Positions 35,401 through 44,347 are shown, numbered from the stretch's first letter. The stretch is DNA of 64,000 nt from Bacteroidales bacterium UBA3653 (GCA_002373505.1 DFKE01000012.1:186001-250000); one strand, 5' to 3'. Numbers and translations are program-made. The notes: a model not told the origin generated them from the sequence alone.

Positions 35401-35965
35401 CCTGGTTGTCTTCCAGCAGGAAGAAGTTCCATCGCAGTCCTCCGGCGTAGCGGCTGTCTAACGGCGGGGTGAACCGTTTCCATTGACCGTAACGGTACCG
35501 CATGATGCCGTTGGAGTCGTCGGCCTGCCATATCACGCCGCGGGAGTCCACTTTCGTCCGCTTCTCTGTCTCGTTCATCTTCACCAGCATTCCCTCCGGC
35601 AGACTGTCGAAAGGCTGCTCTACCGTGCTCTTGCGGTCGGCGGTGATACGGTAATAATGGCCGTCATAGGTGCTCCACCATATGCGCTCCGCCTCGTCTT
35701 CGTAGATCAGCGTCACGCGGTTGTTCACCTGCGCCGCCTCGCCTTGGCTCATCGCCTTAAAGACCTCAAACCTGTATCCGTCAAACCGGTTCAATCCGTC
35801 CCATGTGCCGAACCACATGAACCCCTGCTTGTCCTGCATGATCGCCATTACGGTGTTCTGGCTCATGCCGTCTTTGATACTGTAGTGCTGTACTACATAG
35901 TGTTCTTTCGCGCTCATGCCAAGCGTGGCGAAGAACAATGGGAGAAATAATAAGAAGCGTTTCAT
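32408..35965 (-). CDS. Hybrid two-component system regulator (HTCS), orphan
   Basis: A 1185-residue all-in-one sensor. After a signal peptide come two seven-bladed Reg_prop propeller regions (~25-540; KQGFMWFGTWDGLNRFDG), a Y_Y_Y domain (~550-615) and a membrane segment (~624-647). The cytoplasmic part contains HisKA with His ~674 (ISHELRTPLTLI), an HATPase domain, a receiver domain with Asp ~977 (VVTDLMMPKIDG) and a C-terminal AraC domain. Such proteins usually sense glycan fragments and activate a nearby susCD locus, but no polysaccharide genes flank it here, so its target is unknown. Confidence 0.95.
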   Translation of the reverse strand: MKRFLLFLPLFFATLGMSAKEHYVVQHYSIKDGMSQNTVMAIMQDKQGFMWFGTWDGLNRFDGYRFEVFKAMSQGEAAQVNNRVTLIYEDEAERIWWSTYDGHYYRITADRKSTVEQPFDSLPEGMLVKMNETEKRTKVDSRGVIWQADDSNGIMRYRYGQWKRFTPPLDSRYAGGLRWNFFLLEDNQGRTWVNPTGGGWSYYDPEKDELVYPIEGLTNMIHTAYLDRDGQMWIATYDGGVDCVNMDPTPYQLHDMRKSARDNGEVRAFALKKDGEIVTLVKSETAIYCAMETSHGMLYGTKGRGLINASGKTIPTSHPDIYDIEEGEDGSLYVATYGDGVNILKWNGTGWSQPEVIGQGMKVRDIEMVDDDLWCGTTTGILLVNTSTMRSTVIPSYDIRAIYYDGHERLWLGSFGGGLFTLAPKDPKLELTRVQTFHDIILSLTGDGKNLWFTSESNIAQLNLETGNLYYYDALDGEQNTYFTEAEALRTPDGQILFGYSNGYCSFDPTRIRRSTSVPPMRITRIEAQDEELSGDTITIAHGSNVTIEYAAMDLTGSHKIVYAYKMDGIDKEWIYAKEVRRVTYNNMRHGRYVFHVRSTNREGSDVDNEKTLVIYVEKPTWLSWWAIMLYILGLLLIIGITAYSVSIYNELRQKVLIEQQVTDIKLRFFTNISHELRTPLTLIVAPIENILQNERISQSVRSQLEIVQSNGQRMLRMVNQLLEFRKVQNQKMKLKLRQTLLSELVEETSANFRKEAYDKHIHFEIENRAEDSTVWVDRERMDTIIWNLLSNAFKFTPAGKSIRVIVDSKPGFVTLAVQDEGVGIAPDKRNVLFERFSSNNELNNTGVTGTGIGMNLTKELVDLHHGYIEVESELGKGTTITILLHTGKEHFGNDVEFIADDASTAQTDTPPTFEDKLELLEQEQQDNTRTILVVDDSADMRNFLAKILSHDYHVETAADGEEAEHIIRTKPIDLVVTDLMMPKIDGLELTQFIKKNPDFDFIPVILLTAKTAIESRLQALEYGADDYVTKPFEPEYLRARVHNILVQREQLEHSYRQRLMRLESPKTEEPIPGDTFLAKLLDVMERQMDNNTLTVDELVEEMGMGRTVFFNKLKNMTGLSPVEFIREMRIKRAAQLLEERQYNITEVTYMVGMNDSRYFAKCFKNTYGVTPSEYRRAAQEKGGK

Positions 35966-35991
35966 CCGGTAACAATTTTACGGTTTTACAA

Positions 35992-36096
35992 CTTTCAACT
36001 TTCAACTTTCACTTTTCACCTTTCACTTTTCACCTTTCACCTTTCACCTTTCACCTTTCACCTTTCACCTTTCACCTTTCACCTTTCAACTTTCAA
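35992..36096 (-). repeat. Fifteen-unit 7-bp array between rfbA and the HTCS gene
   Basis: Fifteen uninterrupted 7-bp units of CTTTCAA, CTTTCAC and TTTTCAC type. The last unit contains the rfbA stop codon (36093-36095). It is the longest array in the window and the most likely to vary in unit number. Confidence 0.9.
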
Positions 36097-37025
36097 CTCC
36101 CCTTCGCCGCCAGCCGCTCCAGATAGCGTCCGTAGGCGGTCTTCATCTCTTTGCCCAACAGGGCTAACTGCTCTGTGCTGATCCAGCCGTTGCGCCAGGC
36201 TATCTCTTCGATACAGCTGACGTAGAATCCTTGCCGGTTCTGGATGGTAGCGATAAAATTGCCGGCCTCCAGCAGACTGTCGCAGTTGCCCGTGTCCAGC
36301 CATGCGAACCCGCGGCTGAAGAGTTTCACTCTCAGCGTGCCTTCCGCCAGATAGAGCTTGTTCAGGTCCGTGATCTCGTATTCTCCGCGGGCGCTGGGTT
36401 GCAGGTTGGCGGCTTTCTCGCATACCGTCTCGTCGTAGAAATAGAGTCCCGGCACCGCATAGTTGCTCTTCGGCTCTGCCGGTTTCTCTTCTAACCCGAT
36501 AACCTGTAACCCGTAACCCGTAACCTCTTTGAACTCTACTACGCCGTAGGCTCTCGGATCCGCTACTTCGTATCCGAAGATAACCGCTCCGCCTCTGCTT
36601 TCTTCTTTCGACTTTTGACTTTCGACTGTCGACTTTCCGCTTTCGACTGTCGCTACCGCCTCTTTCAGCATTCTGCCGAAATGCTGGCCGTAGAACATGT
36701 TGTCGCCCAAAATCAGGCATCCCGGCTCGCCGTTCAGGAAATCCTTGCCTAATACAAAAGCCTGCGCCAGACCGTTGGGTACATTCTGCACTTTGTAGCT
36801 CAGTTTCATACCTATCCGGCTGCCGTCGCCCAGCAATTCTTCGAACATCGGCAGGTCACGAGGCGTACTGATCACCAGCACCTCGCGGATACCGGCTAAC
36901 ATCAAGGTACTCAACGGATAATAAATCATCGGCTTGTCGTAAACCGGCATGATTTGTTTGCTGATAGCTTTGCTCAGTGGATACAGACGCGTGGCACTTC
37001 CGCCCGCTAAAATGATTCCTTTCAT
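36093..37025 (-). CDS. rfbA: Glucose-1-phosphate thymidylyltransferase
   Basis: First step of dTDP-rhamnose synthesis. N-terminal signature GGSATRLYPLSKAISKQ (8-24), LILGDNMFYG (104-113) and the EEKP...SNYAV segment fit RmlA; length is 310 residues, about 15-20 longer than usual. The excess is explained by two in-frame 7-bp arrays: seven units at 36605-36653 encode residues ~125-141 (TVESGKSTVESQKSKE), and about five at 36492-36527 encode VTGYGLQVIG. Both fall in surface loops of the family fold, not at catalytic residues. I start at 37025 (MKGIILAGG), as the frame upstream crosses the promoter. Confidence 0.95.
   Translation of the reverse strand: MKGIILAGGSATRLYPLSKAISKQIMPVYDKPMIYYPLSTLMLAGIREVLVISTPRDLPMFEELLGDGSRIGMKLSYKVQNVPNGLAQAFVLGKDFLNGEPGCLILGDNMFYGQHFGRMLKEAVATVESGKSTVESQKSKEESRGGAVIFGYEVADPRAYGVVEFKEVTGYGLQVIGLEEKPAEPKSNYAVPGLYFYDETVCEKAANLQPSARGEYEITDLNKLYLAEGTLRVKLFSRGFAWLDTGNCDSLLEAGNFIATIQNRQGFYVSCIEEIAWRNGWISTEQLALLGKEMKTAYGRYLERLAAKGS
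36492..36527 (-). repeat. 7-bp array inside rfbA (second)
   Basis: On the + strand TAACCCG, (A), TAACCTG, TAACCCG, TAACCCG, TAACCTC: five units with one extra base, in frame within rfbA. Confidence 0.8.
36605..36653 (-). repeat. Seven-unit 7-bp array inside rfbA (first)
   Basis: CTTTCGA, CTTTTGA, CTTTCGA, CTGTCGA, CTTTCCG, CTTTCGA, CTGTCGC: 49 bp without interruption. The unit is the same as the spacer array at 19755-19782. Confidence 0.85.
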
Positions 37026-37084
37026 ATCTGTCAATGTTTGTGTTGTTTGCGTTATCGGGATGACGTTATTTGCGTTATCGGCTG

Positions 37085-37116
37085 CAAATATACAACAAAA
37101 AATTGACACTCGCAAA
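37085..37116 (-). promoter_or_regulatory. Promoter of rfbA
   Basis: On the - strand TTTG (37113-37116) and TATATTTG (37085-37092), 20 bp apart. The -33 element lies in the loop of the menA terminator hairpin. Confidence 0.75.
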
Positions 37117-37132
37117 TAAAAGTGTCAATTTT
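37099..37132 (-). terminator. Terminator of menA
   Basis: AAAATTGACACT (37099-37110) and AGTGTCAATTTT (37121-37132) form a perfect 12-bp stem with a 10-nt loop. Read on the - strand it follows menA and ends in a T-run. Confidence 0.8.
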
Positions 37133-37155
37133 TACACATTCATGTGTATTTTCTG

Positions 37156-38025
37156 CTAAATGAGTGCCAGTATTGCTACTGCCAGTGTGGAGAACATCAA
37201 TACTGGCATCTGTTTGTCCAGCCTCTCGGTGTGCGTGCCGACATACCGTATATGCCATGCCCAGACAGGTACGATCAGCCCCACCCAGTAGTGCCCGAGG
37301 CAGATAAAGGTCGTCAGACTGAACAGCAACAGGGAGTAATGATATACCCGTGCACCGGTGGGACCTAACATACTTGCGAAGGTGCGTTTGCCGTGTGCGC
37401 GGTCGTTCGCCATGTCGCGTATGTTATTGAGATTCAGTACGCCCACGCACGGAGCACCGATAGCTGCACCGCACCATAGGACCTCCCAACTCACCTTCTG
37501 CATCTCCAGGTAATAGGCACCTGCCGTACTCAGTAATCCGAAGAACAGGAATACCCCCAGATCGCCTAATCCGATGTACCCGTAGTTATGCTTTCCGAGG
37601 GTGTAAAAGACCGCTCCGCAGACCGCCAGCAGACCAAGAAAGAGGAATCCTAGACTTTGTATGCTCCAAAGAGCGCCGAACGCGCTGTAAATCAATACAC
37701 TGCCGAATAGTACAGACAGCCCCAAAAACAGCCCGATCATGCCTTTCATTTGCCGGATTGTTATCTTTCCGCTCTGCAACCCGTATGCGGCGCGTTCCTG
37801 CTGGTTGGCATCCGTACCTTTCTGCGCGTCGCCTAACTCGTTGCTCAGGTTGCTCAGTATCTGCAGACTCAGTGCAGTAAGGACTGCCAGCACGAAGACG
37901 AGCAGAAAATGACTGTCGCAGTTCCCAAATCCAAACTCGGCGCCGGCAAGTCCTGCGCCTAAGATGATACCTGCTACCGATAGCGGCAATGTCCGCAAAC
38001 GTAATGATTGAATGTATGGATTCAT
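37156..38025 (-). CDS. menA: 1,4-dihydroxy-2-naphthoate polyprenyltransferase
   Basis: Attaches the polyprenyl tail in menaquinone synthesis. UbiA-family membrane protein of 289 residues with about eight or nine hydrophobic segments. The two prenyl-diphosphate motifs are NELGDAQKGTD and NIRDMANDRAHGKRTFA. It has its own promoter and terminator and no other men genes nearby. Confidence 0.93.
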   Translation of the reverse strand: MNPYIQSLRLRTLPLSVAGIILGAGLAGAEFGFGNCDSHFLLVFVLAVLTALSLQILSNLSNELGDAQKGTDANQQERAAYGLQSGKITIRQMKGMIGLFLGLSVLFGSVLIYSAFGALWSIQSLGFLFLGLLAVCGAVFYTLGKHNYGYIGLGDLGVFLFFGLLSTAGAYYLEMQKVSWEVLWCGAAIGAPCVGVLNLNNIRDMANDRAHGKRTFASMLGPTGARVYHYSLLLFSLTTFICLGHYWVGLIVPVWAWHIRYVGTHTERLDKQMPVLMFSTLAVAILALI

Positions 38026-38043
38026 AGTGCCTAAATTTGGCTG

Positions 38044-38075
38044 CGAAGATACTACAAATTTCTGAAATTACCAAA
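38044..38075 (-). promoter_or_regulatory. Probable promoter of menA
   Basis: On the - strand TTTG (38072-38075) and TATCTTCG (38044-38051, one mismatch to TAnnTTTG), 20 bp apart. Confidence 0.5.
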
Positions 38076-38111
38076 AAAAATGATATTTTTTGTGTAAAAA
38101 GTCACGTTTTT

Positions 38112-38143
38112 CTTGCACGATTGAAAAAAAAGCAGTACCTTTG
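38112..38143 (+). promoter_or_regulatory. Promoter of the first giant surface protein gene
   Basis: CTTG (38112-38115), 20 bp, TACCTTTG (38136-38143). The surrounding GCAGTAnnTTTGCGC sequence and the A-run before it recur at 47187, 49837, 51489 and 53585. The leader is about 110 nt. Confidence 0.75.
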
Positions 38144-38257
38144 CGCTGCTTTTTCTGTGCTGCGCCCGCATCCGTGCTTGCGCATACATGGGGAATAGCG
38201 ACTAAGCAAGACGCTAATTTAACTAAACAACAAGATGCTAATTAAAAACAAAACAAT

Positions 38258-41200
38258 ATGACAAAGAAAACTTTTTTAACAATTAAGATGATGCTGTTGT
38301 GCGTGCTCGCGATGAGTGTAAACACAGCATGGGCAAATCACCTTACGTCCATGACTGACGAGGAAGCAGAGACGGCGGGATTCTGGGCACGCTTGACGGC
38401 TAAATCCGCAACTACTACAAATGGTAGCGGTAAAGTGTTCGTGAGTGAGTACTACAATCCGGAGACCCCTTTGGATGAGGACTATTTGTCTTCGCATAGT
38501 GTTGACGGTTGGAGCGATGTGTATGCGCAGACCAGTTTGATTAATGGAGATGTCATGTTTTCTACATATGCTAAAGCTGATCCAGGTTCGTATTTCGTTG
38601 GATGGTCTTTTACGGATGGTAGTACTGATTTAGGGAATCAGGCGTCAGAATTTAGTGTTAATGTGACTCCTACTTCTAAGAAAGGGCATGCCAATATCAA
38701 AGAATATACCATTTATGCGGCATTTGAACCGATACGCTTTGTGTCTTATACGAAGACAGACCTAACGGTCTCTTTCGAGATGGATTATGAGGTGGCTCTT
38801 GAGGATTTTGAGACACCGATTGTAACCGGGAAGAACGGCTCTTGGACGATTCTAACATCGGGAAAAAAGAGATTGAATGCTAGCGGATATACACTAACAG
38901 TGCCGCTCAAGTTGGATGAGAAAGAAATTCCGGGAGAGTATGCGGCTGTCTTGACGGTGACTACGAAAGCCGGTCTGTCTATGCGTGTGCCGGTGTACTA
39001 TCGGGTAGTAGACCCTGTTGCCGGAAACGCGGTGCTCTACGATGGCAAAACACCGAAAGAAACAGGCACAGTAGCAGAGATGTTAGCTGTTAATACCGAG
39101 AGTTATACCAACCCGATCCTGAAGTTGTCCGGCGATTGTTCGGCCCCTATCGAGATTAACAAAAATTTGACTTTGGATCTCAATGGCTATACGCTGAATA
39201 ATACGCTTACCGTTAATGGCGGAAACGTGGCATTGGCATATAGCCCTTATGGCGGTTCTATCTCTAATTCTGTAACAGTGGCTGGCGGAAAACTGACACT
39301 TAACGGTGGTTCTTTAGCCGGATCAGTAACCGTCAATGCAGGCGCAGAATTGGTGCAGAACGGTGCGGATATAACCGGAACTATCACCAATAATGGTACA
39401 TTAACCACTACCGATGGTAAGTGCCTGAATACAGTCTCTTCCACCGGCACGTTGAGTGTCAATGGAGGTTTCTTCTATAACCAAGAGGACTTAGATCAGC
39501 CGGCGATTATTGTATCCGGAGGTACTGCGAATATCAACCGCTGTACGATAGGCGATGAAGCATCGGTTGGAGTGGGTAATTATGGCGTAAAAGTAACATC
39601 CGGAGCTACTGCGACTATCGGCAAATATGCTGCTATCAACGCCTATACTGCTGCGCTATGGAATGACGGCGGTTCGATTACCGTGAACGGCGGTAAATTC
39701 GACAGACTATCTCTGTTGGCGAGTGGCGATATTACATTCAATTCCGGTTATTTCAGATATTACGACAAAGACGATGATACCGAGGTCGCTGCTGCCGCTG
39801 CGTTTGGCAAACAGATATGGCGCAATACGGCAGGACCGGAAGCCCGCGAAGGGTATGGTTTTTTTGCCGGCGATCAGGCTGCAGCACAAGTTTCCAACGT
39901 GAGTGTGTGCCGTATTGGCATGACCTCCTATCGCTCCTTGGAAGAAGCATTGGCATATGCTAATAACTCAGGCAAGGATGTTATCATCATTATGGAGAAT
40001 GACTATACACTTCCTGCCGGTTATTATACCCTTCCTGCTAACGCGACACTGATTGTACCGATGTCGGATGATCAGGAGGTGGATAATCCTATTGTGCCGC
40101 GTTCCAATGACTCTTACACGGATCCTTATAAATTCCGCAGACTGACATTAGAGAGCGGGGTGGAACTGAATGTGTTGGGCACGATTGAGTTGACTTGTGT
40201 TCAAAATAGTGCCAGCGGAGTAGAAATGTCCTATCCTAATGGTCCTTATGGACATATGGTCCTTAAACCCGGTAGTCATATCACACTGGGTAATGGTTCG
40301 GAACTCCGTGCGTGGGGATACGTGACCGGTGATGGCACAAAGGACGCAGAGGGCAATTATCTCTCCGGTGAGATTGATGCGCGGCGTGGATCTACCGTTC
40401 GGGAACAATTCCAAATGGGAGATTGGAAGGGTGGTAACTATTCATTGGGTATCATCTCGGATGAATTACCCCACAATAAGGCCCACTTATTCCCTATATA
40501 TGAGTATTTTATCCAAAATATAGAGTCTCCTGTAAAATACCATCCGGGGGCTTCTCTTATTACTGCTACTTCTGTATTTGTAGAATATGCTAATGCTTAT
40601 GCGAATGATATTAAGGTGGTAGGAGTAGAAGGCGAACCGGCCATGTTCCTTATGAACCAAATGGCAGATGCGGAGAATACATGGGTGCGTAAATGGTATG
40701 ACGCCAAAAAGGATCAGCAGGTTTACGAAGTAAATAGCGGTGCTCAATTAGGTTCGCTTCTAATCGAATTAGGTAGCTTAATGGGAATGGAATTAAGCCT
40801 TAATTCAGCGAAGTTTGTCCTTCCGCTTACCAGTAACTTTAAAATCCACTTGCTCTCCGGAAATATGGAGTTCACGCAAAGTACCTCTTGTCTTCCAGGA
40901 ATGGAGGTGGAAGTAGATAAAGAATCGACGATAAGTATCGTAAAGAATGAAAATAATGACGTTGTTTCCGGTGCTTTATATTTCTACGATTCAGATCAAT
41001 GGGGGAAATATGTATACAATGGATGCTATGGAGCAATCGTAAAATATTCCGCGACATGGGCATTAGATCCTGACAAAGGCGGGATCGTTCGTCCCAACGT
41101 GCGCAGTGTCGCTTCTAAGGAAGCATTAGGTGACGCCAAACTTATTGTACATGGTACATTCCGATGCGCAGAGAATTGCGCTGTTTATACTACCGTAGAG

Positions 41201-44200
41201 AGTGACAACTCCAAACTGCAGCAGATTGATTTTGAGACTAAGCAATTCCATGTTGAACCAGTAGCAAACAAAGGTGGAGCCAGCATCACATCCACAAATG
41301 AAGATGCAGGAACGTTTATCTTTGATGCTCCGGCGCCAACATTTGTTACGGAGCCTTTAGATGACGATTTAAATTTCTCTCCGAATATCTTGTTCCATTT
41401 CGACAACGTGAATGGAATTCCGGCTATATCCGGTTTGTCGGTTCTAAATAAAGCTGCAAATATGAATCTCGGAGGTGCTGGCACAAACCAACAACTTAAC
41501 ACTTATGGATTCCAACCATGTACTTCCGCTCGCTTGCAGAACGGCGATGGAACATTTGCAGAAACAGCAGGTGTTGCCCAAGGTAAGTCCTATTGCTATA
41601 TGAATGACCGTTGGACGCTCATGGAGGTAGATGAGAATGATGAGTGCTTTATGAAGGATAACTATGGTACCTATTATGCCAAACCGGCAGAGTACGTGGC
41701 GGTAAATGCTACATGGGATGGCACAAAGATGGTAGGTAATACAGACCATACCTTCAGCGACAAGGCGGGAACCGGTCGTCTTTTTATCCTCATCAAGCAG
41801 GATTGCCAATGGTGGGAGGTGGAGAAAAAAGACAATCTCTACCATTGTACAAATCCTAACAACGACACCTATTATTATTGGGATGATTCCGACTCCAATC
41901 CGGCAAAACATAAATGGGTAGAGAAACGATTCACCATTACCTGGCAGAACTGGGATGGCACGGAGATAAAGTCGTATATTAATACCGGAGGCGAAGAAGA
42001 TGAAGAAGTAGAGTATAGCGTCACCTATGGTACGATGGCGGAGTATTTGGGCACGAATCCTACCCGTGAACCTACTATCGACTACACCTATGATTTCACA
42101 GGTTGGTCTCCGGCTCTCGGAAAAGTGACATCCGATGTGACCTATACGGCTACTTATAACGAGCAACCGCGTAAATATACCATCATCTTCCGTCAGGAAG
42201 GCGGTGTGGAGATCGAACGTCAGTTCCTGACCCATAATGAGATGCCGGCGTGTGAAAATGTGCCGACAAAACCGGGGCATACATTGGAGTGGTCTCCGGC
42301 TATCGCTGCTGTTACCGGTGATGCCACCTATACGGCTACATGGCTGGAGGAACCGCCAACCGAGTATGCTATTACCTTCTATGATTATGATGGTGTCACC
42401 AAACTGAAACCGACCGATGAGACGCCATATATGGTGGCAGTGGGAGCTACTCCGGAGGCTCCGGCTGATCCTAACGGTAAAGCAGCATGGGCAGAGGCTG
42501 AAGGCAACAAAGAGTTCACCTATGTCTTCGATCATTGGTCACCGGCAATAGAAGAAGTTTCTCTCACGAGCGCTAAATCGTACACGGCAGTATATAGCGA
42601 GGTAGCGAAGACGTACGAGATCAAATTCTACAAGGAGAATGGAACAACGCTGATTTCGACCCAAAATCTCCCTTATGGCGCTACACCGACTCCGCCAGTG
42701 GTATCCAAAGAGAATCCGGTTGCTAATACCACTTATACTTTGGTATGGAAAACTCTGGATGAGGCAAGCGGTATCCAAACCGTCATGGGGCCGGCTTCGT
42801 ACAAACCGACTTATATCGCTGAGGAGAATCGCTATACACGCTATACCGTTACGCTCTCGGCTAATATCCCTGCAGGAGTTACGCTCATTGGTGCCGGTAC
42901 GTACGATGAAGGTGAATCCGTAACGATTCAGGCTATTCCGGCTGAAGGATATGAGTTCGTTAAATGGAATGACGGAGAAACGAATCCTGAACGCGTTATT
43001 TCATCGATTGCGGATAACATCACTCTCACAGCGGAGGTCAGCGCTACAGCAGTAGCAGAGGATCTTGAGATACCTGCTACGGGGAAAATTACTTTGACGG
43101 AAAATACTACCAAACATGATCTTGTTATTACCTCGGTTATTACCTCTGATGGTTCTAACTCCGGCGAACTGATAGGTGCTAACTATCTTACCTTGACCGG
43201 TGATGCTTACTTCGATCTCAATATCAATGCGCAGGCTAAAACATGGTACGCGGTAGCCGTACCTTGGGAGGTGTCGGTAGAGGACGGAATCTTCGTTAAC
43301 GGAGTTAAACAATCTGTCAACTCTAATTTCTATCTATTGACCTACAATAGTGAAGATCGTGCAACAAACGGAGCTTCGTCTAGCAACTGGACTTTCGAAA
43401 ATAATACCTGCATCATGAAGCCCGGTACGCTCTATATGATCTATATGGTGAATGGTGCAGATGTTATACGATTCAAGAAGAAAGATGGACAGATTCTCAC
43501 TACCTCACTGAACGTCTATGCTCATTCGTCTGCGAATGTAATAGATGCAGGATGGAATGGTATCGCTAACCCTGCCCTCTATCATGCTTATCTCAACGCC
43601 CAAGCTGAGACATATGGTACAGCCAACTATGGACAGAAATATAAGCCAGTTGATGATAGCTATGATCCTATTGATATGAAAAATAATAAACTGATTGTCG
43701 GTCAACCGGTATTTGTCCAAGTAAAAGATCCAAAGACTGTTGTTGCAGAAGCAAATAATACCGGTTTCAGTGCTCCTCGCCGTCGTGTTGCTCCAGTGGT
43801 GGACAATGCGTACTACGAGGTACATATCTCTGCCGGTGAGGCATATACCGACCGTCTCTATCTCCAGACACTGGAAGACAAGGAGGATCGTTACGTCATC
43901 GGTCTGGATCTCGCCAAGGCTGGCGTCAGCACCAAGGTGGCGCAGATGTGGGTAAATCGCTATAACGCGAAACTCTGTGTGAACACCACCGCTCCGGTAG
44001 GCAAGACTGCTACCTATCCGTTGGGTATCTCTGTTCCGGAGAACGGTACCTATCAGATCTCTTCGGCTACAGAGATGCAGGCTAACCAGGAACTGTATGT
44101 AACCCGCAACGGAAGCGCAATCTGGAACCTCGCATACGGTCCTTATACCGTCACGCTGGATAAGGGTACCTACTCCGAGTACGGTATCAAACTGATTCAG

Positions 44201-44347
44201 TCCAATGCTCCGGCAGTGACCACCGGTGTGGACCAAACACAAACTACAAATGACAAACTACAAATCCAAAAGGTTATCATAGAGAACCAAGTCTATATCG
44301 TCCGTGAGGGTGAACTCTATACCATCACCGGCCAGAAAGTACAATAA
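38258..44347 (+). CDS. Giant modular surface protein 1 (beta-helix, shared module, InlB-like repeats)
   Basis: A 2029-residue secreted protein; signal peptide ends NTAWA (~26). Residues ~300-480 carry repeated short strands (LTVNGGNVAL, LTLNGGSLAGS, LSVNGGFFY), as in parallel beta-helices. Residues ~546-770 form a module (SYRSLEEALAYANN, YTLPAGYYTLPANATLIVP, ELRAWGYVTGDG) that is clearly homologous to the end of the second giant protein. Residues ~1225-1530 hold about four InlB/Listeria-Bacteroides-type repeats (YDFTGWSPALGKVTSDVTYTATY). The C-terminal tail VYIVREGELYTITGQKVQ matches the tail of the protein at 9327 and may be a sorting or anchoring signal; just before it, QTTNDKLQI is encoded by a 7-bp array. 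Adhesion is a guess. It stands alone, followed only by a small peptide gene. Confidence 0.85.
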   Translation: MTKKTFLTIKMMLLCVLAMSVNTAWANHLTSMTDEEAETAGFWARLTAKSATTTNGSGKVFVSEYYNPETPLDEDYLSSHSVDGWSDVYAQTSLINGDVMFSTYAKADPGSYFVGWSFTDGSTDLGNQASEFSVNVTPTSKKGHANIKEYTIYAAFEPIRFVSYTKTDLTVSFEMDYEVALEDFETPIVTGKNGSWTILTSGKKRLNASGYTLTVPLKLDEKEIPGEYAAVLTVTTKAGLSMRVPVYYRVVDPVAGNAVLYDGKTPKETGTVAEMLAVNTESYTNPILKLSGDCSAPIEINKNLTLDLNGYTLNNTLTVNGGNVALAYSPYGGSISNSVTVAGGKLTLNGGSLAGSVTVNAGAELVQNGADITGTITNNGTLTTTDGKCLNTVSSTGTLSVNGGFFYNQEDLDQPAIIVSGGTANINRCTIGDEASVGVGNYGVKVTSGATATIGKYAAINAYTAALWNDGGSITVNGGKFDRLSLLASGDITFNSGYFRYYDKDDDTEVAAAAAFGKQIWRNTAGPEAREGYGFFAGDQAAAQVSNVSVCRIGMTSYRSLEEALAYANNSGKDVIIIMENDYTLPAGYYTLPANATLIVPMSDDQEVDNPIVPRSNDSYTDPYKFRRLTLESGVELNVLGTIELTCVQNSASGVEMSYPNGPYGHMVLKPGSHITLGNGSELRAWGYVTGDGTKDAEGNYLSGEIDARRGSTVREQFQMGDWKGGNYSLGIISDELPHNKAHLFPIYEYFIQNIESPVKYHPGASLITATSVFVEYANAYANDIKVVGVEGEPAMFLMNQMADAENTWVRKWYDAKKDQQVYEVNSGAQLGSLLIELGSLMGMELSLNSAKFVLPLTSNFKIHLLSGNMEFTQSTSCLPGMEVEVDKESTISIVKNENNDVVSGALYFYDSDQWGKYVYNGCYGAIVKYSATWALDPDKGGIVRPNVRSVASKEALGDAKLIVHGTFRCAENCAVYTTVESDNSKLQQIDFETKQFHVEPVANKGGASITSTNEDAGTFIFDAPAPTFVTEPLDDDLNFSPNILFHFDNVNGIPAISGLSVLNKAANMNLGGAGTNQQLNTYGFQPCTSARLQNGDGTFAETAGVAQGKSYCYMNDRWTLMEVDENDECFMKDNYGTYYAKPAEYVAVNATWDGTKMVGNTDHTFSDKAGTGRLFILIKQDCQWWEVEKKDNLYHCTNPNNDTYYYWDDSDSNPAKHKWVEKRFTITWQNWDGTEIKSYINTGGEEDEEVEYSVTYGTMAEYLGTNPTREPTIDYTYDFTGWSPALGKVTSDVTYTATYNEQPRKYTIIFRQEGGVEIERQFLTHNEMPACENVPTKPGHTLEWSPAIAAVTGDATYTATWLEEPPTEYAITFYDYDGVTKLKPTDETPYMVAVGATPEAPADPNGKAAWAEAEGNKEFTYVFDHWSPAIEEVSLTSAKSYTAVYSEVAKTYEIKFYKENGTTLISTQNLPYGATPTPPVVSKENPVANTTYTLVWKTLDEASGIQTVMGPASYKPTYIAEENRYTRYTVTLSANIPAGVTLIGAGTYDEGESVTIQAIPAEGYEFVKWNDGETNPERVISSIADNITLTAEVSATAVAEDLEIPATGKITLTENTTKHDLVITSVITSDGSNSGELIGANYLTLTGDAYFDLNINAQAKTWYAVAVPWEVSVEDGIFVNGVKQSVNSNFYLLTYNSEDRATNGASSSNWTFENNTCIMKPGTLYMIYMVNGADVIRFKKKDGQILTTSLNVYAHSSANVIDAGWNGIANPALYHAYLNAQAETYGTANYGQKYKPVDDSYDPIDMKNNKLIVGQPVFVQVKDPKTVVAEANNTGFSAPRRRVAPVVDNAYYEVHISAGEAYTDRLYLQTLEDKEDRYVIGLDLAKAGVSTKVAQMWVNRYNAKLCVNTTAPVGKTATYPLGISVPENGTYQISSATEMQANQELYVTRNGSAIWNLAYGPYTVTLDKGTYSEYGIKLIQSNAPAVTTGVDQTQTTNDKLQIQKVIIENQVYIVREGELYTITGQKVQ
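44239..44266 (+). repeat. Four-unit 7-bp array in the 3' end of giant gene 1
   Basis: ACAAACT, ACAAATG, ACAAACT, ACAAATC, in frame, encoding the linker before the C-terminal tail module. Confidence 0.75.

Noticed and set aside
35992..36096. CRISPR-like array
   Set aside because: The units are 7 bp with no spacers and no cas genes are nearby; it is a simple tandem repeat.
41444..42535. A 363-residue open frame opposite giant gene 1
   Set aside because: Low-complexity composition from the complementary strand of repeats; no start signal.
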